DNA of 64,000 nucleotides from Candidatus Competibacteraceae bacterium (GTDB lineage Bacteria > Pseudomonadota > Gammaproteobacteria > Competibacterales > Competibacteraceae), in contig CP065007.1 of NCBI GenBank assembly GCA_016699715.1, positions 1,364,001 through 1,428,000 of the forward strand, written 5' to 3'. The position numbers and the translations under genes are program-made. Below are positions 25,825-34,484 of this stretch, piece by piece. The notes under the pieces are model-generated. The model worked only from the letters and a program-made list of their open reading frames with translations, was not told where the DNA came from and made no database searches. Within the stretch, counting starts at the first letter, position 1. Each line of letters starts with the position of its first letter.

Positions 25825-26140
25825 TCATGGTGACAGGATCGCTGGCCTGTCGGCATACACATCGATGCGTGTTCGGTAGTTCAGCGCCTGATGAGGACGC
25901 TGATAGTTGTAGAAGTTGAAGTACCGACCCAAGCCCTGGTGGGCCTGATCGAGCGTATCATAGGCATGGGGATAGACTGCCGCCTAGTTTGACTGAGCGC
26001 CACAACCGTTCCACAAAGATGTTGTCGTGCGCCCATCCCCGGCCGTCCATGCCGATCTGGATGCCGGCCTGCGCCAAGCGGCCGGTGAAGGCGGTGCGGG
26101 TGAATGGGTGACCCTGATCGGTGTTGAGATCACCGGCAAC
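25825..26140 (-). pseudogene. IS3-family transposase remnant (C-terminal part of OrfB)
   Basis: On the minus strand one frame reads AGDLNTDQGHPFTRTAF, then GIQIGMDGRGWAHDNIF and VERLWRSVK. These are the DDE-domain landmarks of IS3-type OrfB. After RSVK the frame is lost. It resumes one phase away with YPHAYDTLDQAHQGLGRYF and NYQRPHQALNYRT, ending at the TGA at 25825. The first two-thirds of the transposase and both ends of the element are missing. It is a dead fragment next to the promoter of TonB receptor copy B. Confidence 0.85.
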
Positions 26141-26144
26141 CTGC

Positions 26145-26495
26145 CCGGGCGGGACATCCTGACGGGGCTGGGACCGGTGCCGGTGCGGCTTCCCAAGGTC
26201 CGTGATCGTTCCGGGAGTGGGATCAAGTTCAACTCGGCGCGGGTGTCGCCTTATGTCCGCAAAGCCCAACGGGTGGAGGCCGCGCTGCCGTGGCGGTATT
26301 GACGCGGGATTTCGACCGGGGACCTGCGGGAGGCACTGTCGATCCTGTTGGGCAACAAGCAAGCCCTGGGCCTGGTCGCCGACGGTGGTGAGCCGGCTTA
26401 AGGCGGAATGGGCGGAGGCGTATGTCACCTGGAACCGTCGCGACCGCTCGGATGAGCACGCTGTCCATGTCTGGGCGGATGGGATTGACTCGACC
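26145..26495 (+). pseudogene. IS256-family transposase remnant (internal fragment)
   Basis: On the plus strand: GRDILTGLGPVPVRLPKVRD, then SGIKFNSARVSPYV, then LPWRY followed by an in-frame stop and RGISTGDLREALSILLG. After a frameshift comes PTVVSRLKAEWAEAYVTW and VHVWADGI. These match, in order, the conserved central part of IS256 (Mutator-type) transposases. One stop, one frameshift and no termini make it a decayed fragment. It abuts the IS3 remnant on the opposite strand at about 26140. Confidence 0.82.
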
Positions 26496-26602
26496 CGGCG
26501 AGTTCATCCACACGCTCCAGAGCGTGTCGCGGCACAAAATCAGCACGGCCCAAAATCTGAAGCTAGAAACGACGCGCAACGGCAGTTGGCAACTTATTGA
26601 AT

Positions 26603-26695
26603 TGGCGGAGAGGAAGGGATTCGAACCCTTGTGGGGCGGTTAGGCCCCCATCCGATTTCGAGTCGGCGCCGTTATGACCGCTTCGGTACCTCTCC
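26603..26695 (-). tRNA. tRNA-Ser (anticodon CGA)
   Basis: A 93-nt tRNA on the minus strand with acceptor GGAGAGG/CCTCTCC, a D-arm CCGAAGCGG..., and an anticodon loop CTCGAAA giving anticodon CGA (reads UCG). It has a long class II variable arm (GGGGGCCTAACCGCCCC), a T-loop GGTTCGAATCC and an encoded 3' CCA. The long variable arm and anticodon identify serine. It is flanked downstream by the IS256 and IS3 remnants, consistent with tRNA genes as insertion-prone sites. Confidence 0.95.
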
Positions 26696-26714
26696 GGGAA
26701 GAATCGCTTGGAGC

Positions 26715-26784
26715 AAACGCGGAAGAGCTTTATATTCTACCGCATGGAGAAACGCGGAAGAGCTTCGTATTCTACCGCATGGAG
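26715..26784. repeat. 35-bp tandem duplication in the tRNA-Ser promoter region
   Basis: Two head-to-tail 35-bp units (26715-26749 and 26750-26784) differ at only two positions. Each carries a TAGAAT -10-like hexamer on the minus strand. Only the outer copy has a -35 at the right distance. Confidence 0.85.
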
Positions 26785-26796
26785 AAATTTTGCCAA
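26769..26796 (-). promoter_or_regulatory. Promoter of tRNA-Ser
   Basis: On the minus strand TTGGCA (26791-26796) is separated by 16 bp from TAGAAT (26769-26774), in the outer unit of the 35-bp tandem repeat. It lies about 75 bp upstream of the tRNA 5' end. Confidence 0.6.
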
Positions 26797-26875
26797 TCCC
26801 TATGTGTAATCCCCGCCAGCTTCCGGTCGCGAAAACCAGTTGGCGGGGAGGACGCTTACCTGCCGTACTGACGCG

Positions 26876-27844
26876 ATGAAACTGGCCATCCCTACCGCCG
26901 ACCCTCATTTCCCGGACAACCCACCAACGAGCGACGACGGACCGGACTCCGAAACTATCGGAACGGTCTTGCTATCGGGCTTTCTCAGGTGGCTGCGGCA
27001 CTTTGCCATTTACATGGGCGCGGTCCTGACCGCCTGTGCGATCGGTTTTTTCTTTCTTTGGCAAATTCCTATCGTGCATGAGTTACCGCAATTGCTCAAC
27101 AACGGTGAAGGGGTTCCTAATCTTCTCGCGGCGGCGACGCCATCCTCCCGACCGACCACTCGGCCGCGGGACACCCTATCCCAATCCCAGCCAACCACCG
27201 TGCCTATCGCTCCCACTGGTTCGCCAACCGCCTCCGCCACGAATCCCGCTGACGACCCTGACGCACCCCCGACCACCCCGGAGCCTCAACCGGACGCACC
27301 GGACAGCCCAACCGCGTCCACCGACACGCCGGCCGCGCCTCCCGCCGAAGAAACCGCCCCTCCTCCAACGCCGCAGGCGGAAATCGAACAGTTGATCGCC
27401 GAGGCTCAGCAGCAGATGGACAACCGCCGGATCACCGCTCCCGCCAGCGGCAACGCCCTGAGCACCTACCGGCGCGTGCTGGAATTGCAGCCTGAAAACC
27501 CGGTGGCGCTTGCTGGCATTCAACGCATCGCCGCCTACTATCAGAACGTGGCGGAACAGAGCCTGCGGCAGGGACAACTGGATGAAAGCTTGGCTTACCT
27601 CGGCCGCGGGCTGCGCGCCGCGCCCAACGATCAAGCACTGCTCAACCTGCGCCGCGAAGCCCAACTAGCCAAACAGCGGAAACAGGAAGAACAGGAAGAA
27701 CAGGCTTTGCTGGAGGACATACGTCGCCAACAAGCCGAACGGCAGCAACGGGAAGAACTCCGCCAGCGCGAGTTGGAGGCGCAACAGCCCTGGTGGCAAC
27801 AACCGCCCAACTATCAAAACAACAGTGGCTTCAACCAACGTTGA
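26876..27844 (+). CDS. Single-pass membrane protein with TPR-like domain
   Basis: 322 residues. A cytoplasmic N-terminal 40 residues is followed by one TM helix (about 44-66, AIYMGAVLTACAIGFFFLW). A Pro/Thr/Ala-rich linker runs to about 180. A helical domain follows with TPR-like repeats (STYRRVLELQPENPVALAGI, and LDESLAYLGRGLRAAPNDQA), ending in a Gln/Glu/Arg-rich coiled coil with QQPWWQQPP. This looks like a periplasmic scaffold on a tether; I do not recognise a named family. The ATG at 26876 gives a sensible topology; the frame is open 12 codons upstream. Confidence 0.75.
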   Translation: MKLAIPTADPHFPDNPPTSDDGPDSETIGTVLLSGFLRWLRHFAIYMGAVLTACAIGFFFLWQIPIVHELPQLLNNGEGVPNLLAAATPSSRPTTRPRDTLSQSQPTTVPIAPTGSPTASATNPADDPDAPPTTPEPQPDAPDSPTASTDTPAAPPAEETAPPPTPQAEIEQLIAEAQQQMDNRRITAPASGNALSTYRRVLELQPENPVALAGIQRIAAYYQNVAEQSLRQGQLDESLAYLGRGLRAAPNDQALLNLRREAQLAKQRKQEEQEEQALLEDIRRQQAERQQREELRQRELEAQQPWWQQPPNYQNNSGFNQR

Positions 27845-28346
27845 CCTGGGATTCCTCGTCGGTCGCGGGCTTGATGCGGCGAGCACGGAAAAACTCCCGC
27901 AATAGCAGCCCGCATTCCTCGGCCAGAATGCCACCCATCACCACACACCGATGGTTGAGCAAAGGCGACTGAAGCAGATCGAATACCGTACCCGCCGCGC
28001 CGGCGCGTGGATCGGCCGCGCCGAACACCACCCGCGCCACCCGCGCCTGCACGAGCGCACCAGCGCACATCGGACAGGGTTCCAGCGTCGCGTACAGCGT
28101 GCTACCCACCAAACGGTAATTAGCGATTCGCTCCGCCGCCGCCCGCAGCGCCAGCACTTCGGCGTGGGCGGTTGGATCGCAGCCACCGATCGGACGGTTC
28201 CAGCCCTCGCCGATCTCCTCGCCATCCCGCACCAGCACCGCTCCGACCGGTACCTCACCAGCCGCCGACGCTCGCCGCGCCAGTTCCAGGGCCCGGCGCA
28301 TCCAATACCGATCCCGCTCGACATCCGGCGTATTCTCTTTGTCCAT
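27831..28346 (-). CDS. tadA: tRNA-specific adenosine deaminase
   Basis: A 171-residue zinc deaminase that converts A34 to inosine in tRNA-Arg(ACG), widening wobble decoding. The catalytic HAEVLAL (zinc ligand His and proton-shuttling Glu) and PCPMCAGAL (two zinc-binding Cys) are present, and PVGAVLV precedes them. The C-terminus is somewhat extended. It lies 36 bp after guaA on the same strand, in the gammaproteobacterial order guaB-guaA-tadA. The stop overlaps the 3' end of the convergent TPR gene by 14 bp. Confidence 0.93.
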   Translation of the reverse strand: MDKENTPDVERDRYWMRRALELARRASAAGEVPVGAVLVRDGEEIGEGWNRPIGGCDPTAHAEVLALRAAAERIANYRLVGSTLYATLEPCPMCAGALVQARVARVVFGAADPRAGAAGTVFDLLQSPLLNHRCVVMGGILAEECGLLLREFFRARRIKPATDEESQVNVG

Positions 28347-28382
28347 GTTCCGACTCCGCGAATCGCCCGCCCGGCTCGACAC

Positions 28383-29963
28383 TCACTCCCATTCGATCGT
28401 GGCCGGCGGCTTGCCGGACACGTCGTAGACCACCCGCGAGATGCCGCGAACTTCGTTGATGATGCGCCGCGACACCCGATCCAAAAACTCGTAGGGTAAA
28501 TGCGCCCAGCGAGCCGTCATGAAATCCACCGTCTCGACCGCGCGCAGGGCGATGACGTAATCGTAGCGGCGGCCGTCGCCCATCACCCCGACCGACTTGA
28601 CCGGCAGGAACACCGCGAACGCCTGGCTAACACGGTCGTATAAACCGTGCTGGCGCAATTCCTCGATGAAAATGTGATCGGCCCGGCGCAACGGCTCGGC
28701 ATATTCCCCGCGCACCTCGCCCAGAATGCGCACTCCCAGCCCCGGTCCCGGGAACGGATGGCGGTAAACCATTTCGGACGGCAACCCCAGTTCCACTCCC
28801 AACCGGCGCACCTCGTCCTTAAACAGCTCCCGCAGCGGCTCGATCAGCTTCAGCCGCATCGCCGCCGGCAAACCGCCGACGTTATGATGGGATTTGATGA
28901 CGTGAGCCTTACCGGTCTTGGCGCCGGCCGATTCGATCACGTCAGGATAAATGGTGCCTTGGGCCAACCATTGCACATCACGCAAGCTGGCTGCTTCTTC
29001 CTCGAAAATCGTCACGAACAGCCCGCCGATGATCTTGCGCTTTTGCTCGGGGTCGGCGATACCGGCCAGGGCACTCAGAAAACGCTCCCCGGCATCCACC
29101 CGAATCACCCGCACCCCGAGATGCTGGCCAAAAGTCGCCATCACCTGATCGCCCTCGTGCAGGCGCAGCAGGCCGGTATCCACGAACACACAGGTCAACT
29201 GGTCGCCGATGGCTCGATGCAACAGCGCCGCCACCACCGAGGAGTCCACCCCGCCGGACAGCGCCAGCAACACCTCGTCACCACCCACGCACGCACGGAT
29301 GGCGGCAATGCTGTCCTCAATGATGTTGCCGGTGGTCCATAACGGCGCGCAGCCGCAGATATCCAACACGAAACGGCGCAGAATGCGCTCGCCCTGGCGG
29401 GTGTGCGTTACCTCGGGGTGAAACTGCACCCCGTACCAGCGTCTATCCTCGTCGGCCATGCCGGCGATCGGACAGGTTGCGGTGCTGGCGATGCGGGTGA
29501 AACCGGGCGGCAAGCCGACCACCTGGTCGCCGTGACTCATCCATACGTCCAGCAGGCCATGGCCTTCCGGGCTGGCGTGATCCTCGATGTCGCGCAGCAG
29601 AGCAGAATGGGCGTGGGCGCGGACTTGGGCGTAGCCGAATTCCTGATGATCGGACGGCTCCACCCGACCGCCGAGTTGCATCGCCATGGACTGCATGCCG
29701 TAGCAGATGCCCAACAGCGGCGTATCCAATTCAAGGACGGCCTGGGGAATGCGCGGTCCGTCGGCCACGGTGGTCGATTCCGGGCCGCCCGACAGGATGA
29801 CCCCTCGTGGATGAAACTCGCGCAATGCCGCCGGATCGGCGTCGTAAGGTTGAATTTCGCAGTAGACGCCAATCTCCCGCACCCGGCGGGCGATCAGTTG
29901 GGTGTACTGAGCACCGAAGTCGATAATCAGAATGCGGTCAAGGTGGATATCGCGAGCAATCAT
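28383..29963 (-). CDS. guaA: GMP synthase (glutamine-hydrolysing)
   Basis: 526 residues. It aminates XMP to GMP. The class I glutamine amidotransferase domain (about 1-205) carries the nucleophile in LLGICYGMQ and FHPEVTHT. The ATP pyrophosphatase domain has the PP-loop ALSGGVDSSV and the GMPS dimerisation domain ends in PPATIEWE. Length matches E. coli GuaA. The start MIARDIHLD lies 2 bp after the guaB stop, so the two are co-transcribed and probably translationally coupled. Confidence 0.97.
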   Translation of the reverse strand: MIARDIHLDRILIIDFGAQYTQLIARRVREIGVYCEIQPYDADPAALREFHPRGVILSGGPESTTVADGPRIPQAVLELDTPLLGICYGMQSMAMQLGGRVEPSDHQEFGYAQVRAHAHSALLRDIEDHASPEGHGLLDVWMSHGDQVVGLPPGFTRIASTATCPIAGMADEDRRWYGVQFHPEVTHTRQGERILRRFVLDICGCAPLWTTGNIIEDSIAAIRACVGGDEVLLALSGGVDSSVVAALLHRAIGDQLTCVFVDTGLLRLHEGDQVMATFGQHLGVRVIRVDAGERFLSALAGIADPEQKRKIIGGLFVTIFEEEAASLRDVQWLAQGTIYPDVIESAGAKTGKAHVIKSHHNVGGLPAAMRLKLIEPLRELFKDEVRRLGVELGLPSEMVYRHPFPGPGLGVRILGEVRGEYAEPLRRADHIFIEELRQHGLYDRVSQAFAVFLPVKSVGVMGDGRRYDYVIALRAVETVDFMTARWAHLPYEFLDRVSRRIINEVRGISRVVYDVSGKPPATIEWE

Positions 29964-29965
29964 GT

Positions 29966-31429
29966 TCAATCCACCCGGTAGTTCGGTGCTTCCTTGGTGA
30001 TGCTCACGTCGTGAACATGGCTTTCGCGCATCCCGGCGCCCGTCACTCGGGTAAACGCCGGCTTGACGCGCATCTCGGCAATATCCCAACAGCCGACGTA
30101 ACCCATGCTGGAGCGCAACCCACCCATCATTTGATTGATGATGGCCAACACGCTGCCTTTATAGGGCACCCGGCCCTCGATCCCTTCCGGCACCAGTTTC
30201 TCCACCGCGCTGCCCTCCTGAAAATAACGGTCGCTGGAACCGTGCTGCTGGGTCATGGCGCCGATCGAACCCATGCCGCGATAGGACTTGTAGGACCGCC
30301 CCTGATAGAGCTCCACCTCGCCGGGCGCTTCCTCGGTGCCGGCAAACAGGCTGCCGATCATGACCGAATGGGCACCGGCGGCGATGGCCTTGGCCAAATC
30401 GCCGGAGTAGCGCACGCCACCATCGGCGATCACCGGCACATCGCAATCGTGCAGCGCCTCGGCGACGTTGGCCACGGCGCTGATCTGCGGCACGCCGACC
30501 CCGGCGATGATGCGGGTGGTGCAGATCGAGCCGGGACCGATCCCGACCTTGACCGCATCCGCGCCCGCCTCCACCAGATCGCGGGCGGCGGCGGCGGTGG
30601 CGATGTTACCGCCGATCACCTGCACCTGGGGAAAATGTGCCTTGACCCAGCGCACCCGATCCAGCACGTTACGGGAGTGACCGTGGGCGGTGTCCACCAC
30701 CAGCACATCGGCGCCGGCATTCACCAGGGCGCTCACCCGCTCCTCGGTATCATCGCCGGTGCCCACCGCCGCGCCGACGCGCAAGCGCCCCCATTCGTCC
30801 TTGCAGGCCAGCGGGAAATCACTGGATTTCTGGATGTCCTTCACCGTAATCATGCCGCGCAACTGGAAGCACTCGTTGATCATCAATATTTTTTCGATAC
30901 GATGCTTGTGCAGCAGGGCGACGATTTCCTGACGGCTCGCGCCTTCCCGTACCGTCACCAACCGTTCCTTCGGGGTCATGATCGTGCTAACCGGAGCATC
31001 CATGTTGTACTCGAAACGCAGGTCACGGCTGGTCACGATCCCGACCAGATCCTCGCCATCGACCACCGGCACACCGGAGATATGATGGGCGCGAGTTAGC
31101 GCCAACACCTCGCGGATGCTGGCGTTCTGGCCGGTGACGATGGGGTCGTTGATGACCCCGGTTTCGTACTTTTTCACTCGCCGTACTTCTTGCGCCTGTT
31201 TTTCAACGGACATGTTCTTGTGGATAATGCCGATACCCCCCTCCTGGGCCAAGGCAATGGCCAGTCGCGACTCCGTGACCGTATCCATCGCCGCCGACAC
31301 CAACGGGATATTGAGGCTGATCGTGCGGGTTAATTGCGTCTTGAGGCTGACATCCTTGGGCAACACCGTGGAATAGGCTGGCAGGAGCAGGACATCATCG
31401 AAGGTCAGGGCTTCTTGAACGATTCGCAT
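29966..31429 (-). CDS. guaB: IMP dehydrogenase
   Basis: 487 residues. It oxidises IMP to XMP with NAD, the committed step of GMP synthesis. A TIM barrel is interrupted by two CBS domains (about 90-205). The active-site loop GIGPGSICTTR holds the catalytic cysteine, and YRGMGSIGAM and YKGSV follow. The enzyme feeds GuaA, encoded directly downstream. A TATAAT -10 box lies about 38 bp upstream of the ATG. Confidence 0.97.
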   Translation of the reverse strand: MRIVQEALTFDDVLLLPAYSTVLPKDVSLKTQLTRTISLNIPLVSAAMDTVTESRLAIALAQEGGIGIIHKNMSVEKQAQEVRRVKKYETGVINDPIVTGQNASIREVLALTRAHHISGVPVVDGEDLVGIVTSRDLRFEYNMDAPVSTIMTPKERLVTVREGASRQEIVALLHKHRIEKILMINECFQLRGMITVKDIQKSSDFPLACKDEWGRLRVGAAVGTGDDTEERVSALVNAGADVLVVDTAHGHSRNVLDRVRWVKAHFPQVQVIGGNIATAAAARDLVEAGADAVKVGIGPGSICTTRIIAGVGVPQISAVANVAEALHDCDVPVIADGGVRYSGDLAKAIAAGAHSVMIGSLFAGTEEAPGEVELYQGRSYKSYRGMGSIGAMTQQHGSSDRYFQEGSAVEKLVPEGIEGRVPYKGSVLAIINQMMGGLRSSMGYVGCWDIAEMRVKPAFTRVTGAGMRESHVHDVSITKEAPNYRVD

Positions 31430-31466
31430 GGCGGGACCTCAAGACTCGAATGCAAATAAATCGTTA

Positions 31467-31495
31467 ATTATAAGCCTGGACACTCAATAAATAAA
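31467..31495 (-). promoter_or_regulatory. guaB promoter
   Basis: On the minus strand a perfect TATAAT (31467-31472) is preceded at 17 bp by TTTATT (31490-31495) in an AT-rich 60-bp gap between divergent guaB and xseA. The xseA promoter must overlap it. Confidence 0.6.
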
Positions 31496-31514
31496 AATTT
31501 TGCAAAGGTACTTG

Positions 31515-32915
31515 ATGGCCGCAACCCTTTTGCCGGATCGCGACGTCTACAACGTTTCCCGCCTGAACCAGGCCGTGCGCGCACTGCTCGAAGGTGAATT
31601 CTCCCTGCTCTGGGTACAGGGCGAGGTTTCCAACCTGTCCCGCCCATCTTCAGGGCACCTCTATTTTTCGCTCAAGGATGCCAAGGCGCAAATCCGCTGC
31701 GCGCTGTTCCAGAATCGCGCCTGCCTGTTCCGCGATTGCCCGCGCAACGGCCAGCAGGTACTGGTACGGGGCCGCGTCAGCCTGTACGAACCACGCGGCG
31801 ATTTCCAACTGATCGTCGAGTATGTGGAGGAAGCCGGCGCTGGCGCGCTGCGGCGGGCTTACGACGAACTGCGGCTGCGGCTGGAACGGGAAGGACTGTT
31901 CGCGCCGGACCGAAAAAAAGTCCTGCCCCGCTTTCCCCGGCGAATTGGCGTGATCACCTCGCCCAGCGGCGCGGCGCTCCGCGATGTGCTGACCACCCTG
32001 CGCCGCCGGTCCCCCAATCTGCCGATCCTGCTTTATCCCGTGCCGGTGCAGGGCGACGGCGCGGCGGAACGCATTGCCGCGGCCATCCGACTGGCGTCCG
32101 AACGCCAGGATTGCGACCTGCTGCTGCTGGCTCGCGGCGGCGGCTCGCTGGAAGACTTGCAGGCATTCAACGAAGAAATCGTGGCCCGGGCGATTATCGA
32201 CTGCGCCATTCCGCTGGTGAGCGGCATCGGTCACGAAACCGATGTCACCATCGCCGACTTCGCCGCCGATTTACGCGCGCCCACCCCCACGGCGGCGGCC
32301 GAACTCAGCAGCCCCGACCGCCAGGAATGGCTGCGCGCGACCCATTTGCTGACAGAACGCTTGGAACGCGCGTTGTGGCGGCGCCTCAGCGAGCGGCGCC
32401 AGCGGCTGCACCCACTGGTGGCGCGGCTGGAACGACTGCAACCGCGACGCCGTCTGCACGATCATGCTCAGCAACTGGACGAGCTGGATCAGCGGCTGCG
32501 GCAGGCACTGAACCATCGCCTGGGCCGCGAGCGACTGCGGCTGGTCGGACTGGAAACGCGCCTGCGGGCACAGGTCCCGGTGGCGCGGCTGCGCTCGGCC
32601 CGTCAGCAGTTGCGGGCGCTGGCGCTGCGCCAAGACGCGACCCTGCGTCAGTGTTTCCAGGCCACCCACCAACGCCTGAAAAATCTGAGCAGCGCCCTGC
32701 ATGCCCTGAGCCCGCTGGCCACTCTGAAGCGCGGTTATGCGATCGTGCGTCGCTACCCGGATGGGAGCATCGTCCGGCGGACCGACCCACTCCAGATCGG
32801 CGACCCGGTGGAAGTTTTGCTGGGTTCCGGTCGTGTGCGCTGCGAGATCACCGCCATCGATGTCGAGAATCGGGCGCCATCGCCCGACTTCGGGACCCAT
32901 CCAGAGGAACCCTAG
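31515..32915 (+). CDS. xseA: Exodeoxyribonuclease VII large subunit
   Basis: 466 residues. The catalytic subunit of exonuclease VII, which degrades single-stranded DNA. The N-terminal OB fold has VSRLNQAVRALLEGEFSLLW and RPSSGHLYFSLKD. The catalytic domain has GVITSPSGAALRDVL, LLLARGGGSLEDL and SGIGHETDVTIADFAADLRA. A long Arg/Leu-rich coiled coil and the ending LKRGYAIVR follow. ATG 31515 has AAAGG at good spacing; a TTG at 31500 is less likely. It is divergent from guaB. The small subunit gene xseB is not in the window. Confidence 0.95.
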   Translation: MAATLLPDRDVYNVSRLNQAVRALLEGEFSLLWVQGEVSNLSRPSSGHLYFSLKDAKAQIRCALFQNRACLFRDCPRNGQQVLVRGRVSLYEPRGDFQLIVEYVEEAGAGALRRAYDELRLRLEREGLFAPDRKKVLPRFPRRIGVITSPSGAALRDVLTTLRRRSPNLPILLYPVPVQGDGAAERIAAAIRLASERQDCDLLLLARGGGSLEDLQAFNEEIVARAIIDCAIPLVSGIGHETDVTIADFAADLRAPTPTAAAELSSPDRQEWLRATHLLTERLERALWRRLSERRQRLHPLVARLERLQPRRRLHDHAQQLDELDQRLRQALNHRLGRERLRLVGLETRLRAQVPVARLRSARQQLRALALRQDATLRQCFQATHQRLKNLSSALHALSPLATLKRGYAIVRRYPDGSIVRRTDPLQIGDPVEVLLGSGRVRCEITAIDVENRAPSPDFGTHPEEP

Positions 32916-32918
32916 CCA

Positions 32919-33509
32919 ATGCGCCGCTTCGGATGGTTATTGCTCGTCTGCGCGCTGGGCGCCTACTGGGCCTGGCAGGATCGCCCCATCGAGCGGTCGC
33001 CCGGCGTGCTGGCGCCGGACCCGCCTTCGCAACGACTGCTCGATGCCGGAGCGCCGGTCTTTCAAAAAGACCGCTACCACGTCAAGGCGCTGGCGGAATT
33101 CACGCTTGAAGCCCGCGTGCTGGGCCGGGAGGATTACCGCTTCGACAGCGGCGCGGATCTCGCGCCGCTCGATCTGGCGCTGGGTTGGGGACCGATGTCG
33201 GACAGCAGCGTACTGGGGCGAATCGATATCCAGCAACGCCACCGATTCTATTACTGGCACGTCAAGGATTTTTTCATCCCGCGCCGGGATATCGAAACCC
33301 ACAGCGCCAACATGCATCTGATTCCGGCGACCGGGTATGTCGCCGACCGGTTGAAATTAATCCGCCCCGGTCATATTGTCAGCCTGCGCGGCTATCTGGT
33401 CGAAGCCCACCGCAACGATGGCTGGCAATGGCGCAGTTCCCTGAGCCGCGAGGACACCGGCAACGGTGCCTGCGAACTGATCTGGGTGGAAACCGTGGCA
33501 TTGCGCTGA
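32919..33509 (+). CDS. Conserved membrane-anchored hypothetical protein
   Basis: 196 residues with an N-terminal signal anchor (FGWLLLVCALGAYWAW). The mature part contains FTLEARVLGREDYRFDSGAD, LGWGPMSDSSVL, YYWHVKDFFIP and IPATGYVADRLK. I recall such proteins as conserved in gammaproteobacteria without known function. It begins 3 bp after xseA and probably forms an operon with it. No catalytic motif is evident. Confidence 0.75.
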   Translation: MRRFGWLLLVCALGAYWAWQDRPIERSPGVLAPDPPSQRLLDAGAPVFQKDRYHVKALAEFTLEARVLGREDYRFDSGADLAPLDLALGWGPMSDSSVLGRIDIQQRHRFYYWHVKDFFIPRRDIETHSANMHLIPATGYVADRLKLIRPGHIVSLRGYLVEAHRNDGWQWRSSLSREDTGNGACELIWVETVALR

Positions 33510-33612
33510 TGGTTGCTCCATCCCCGCCTCGGGCGACGATCGCCTCGGCCGTCGCCGGCCCGGCCGCACACTCTCTTCAATCGTCTCTTTTCACCCAACA
33601 GGAATCATTGCC

Positions 33613-34431
33613 ATGAAGCTGGACTTGATCAGCCGCTATCCGGAAACCACGCCCGAGCCAACCCCGTTGCTGTTCGTGCATGGCTCGTTCTCGGATGCCA
33701 GAGTCTGGGATGAAAACTTCCTGCCCTACTTCGCCCGGCGGGGTTATGCGGCGCACGCCGTCAGCTTGCGCGGCCACGGTCTCAGCGAGGGCCACCAGCA
33801 CCTGCACACCTGGCGGCTGAGCGATTACGTCGCCGACCTGGCCCAGGCGGTGGCGACCCTGCCGGCTCCGCCGGTGCTGATCGGCCATTCGATGGGCGGC
33901 ATGGTGCTTCAGAAATACCTGGAAACCCATCCCGAGATACCGGGCGCGGTACTGATGGCCTCGGTACCGCCACAGGGCCTGCTGCCGAGCAACCTGCACA
34001 TGGCCATGCGGCACCCGTTCCTGTTCCAGCAGATGGCGCTGTTCTCGCTGCTCGGCCCCAGCGTCGGCTCGCCCGAGATGATGCGGCGATTGTTGTTTTC
34101 CCAAGATATGCCCATCGCAAAGCTACGCGAGTATTTCGACTACATCCAGGCGGAATCGCAACTGGTGTCGCTGGACATGATGGGCATTAACCCGCTGCGG
34201 CTGAACCCGGAACAACTGCGGCTGCCGATCCTGGTACAGGGGGCGCAACACGATGTTTTCATCTCGCCGGCCATGGTCCGGGAAACCGCCCGTTTCTACC
34301 GCACCGAAGCCCAAATCATCCCCAACATGGCACACGCCATGATGTTGGAACTGAACTGGCAGGCGGCGGCGGACTCCCTGTTGAACTGGCTGGAACCGGT
34401 TGTCGCCGCCCGCCCGGCCGCCGCGGCCTGA
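33613..34431 (+). CDS. Alpha/beta fold hydrolase
   Basis: 272 residues. FVHGSFSDARVWDE forms the oxyanion region. GHSMGGMV is the nucleophile elbow with catalytic Ser. The acid is probably in QGAQHDVFIS, and the His is in PNMAHAMML. A cap domain rich in Met and Pro lies between. The substrate is unknown. AGGAA lies about 10 bp before the ATG. The gene converges on the acyl-CoA synthetase gene, with a short hairpin between the two. Confidence 0.85.
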   Translation: MKLDLISRYPETTPEPTPLLFVHGSFSDARVWDENFLPYFARRGYAAHAVSLRGHGLSEGHQHLHTWRLSDYVADLAQAVATLPAPPVLIGHSMGGMVLQKYLETHPEIPGAVLMASVPPQGLLPSNLHMAMRHPFLFQQMALFSLLGPSVGSPEMMRRLLFSQDMPIAKLREYFDYIQAESQLVSLDMMGINPLRLNPEQLRLPILVQGAQHDVFISPAMVRETARFYRTEAQIIPNMAHAMMLELNWQAAADSLLNWLEPVVAARPAAAA

Positions 34432-34453
34432 AAGCAACACGCCCTCGCCCCAA

Positions 34454-34474
34454 CCCTCTCCCGGAAGGAGAGGG
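34454..34474. terminator. Hairpin between convergent genes
   Basis: A perfect 8-bp stem CCCTCTCC/GGAGAGGG with a CGGAA loop sits between the hydrolase stop (34431) and the acyl-CoA synthetase stop (34485). T-runs are lacking on both sides. It shares its arm sequence with the palindrome at 13411-13440. Confidence 0.5.
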
Positions 34475-34484
34475 CGTATCCCGC

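Noticed and set aside
26027..26302. An intact-looking plus-strand ORF in the IS debris
   Set aside because: Only its second half matches IS256 transposase. The first half is the antisense of the IS3 fragment, so it is a chance fusion of two remnants.
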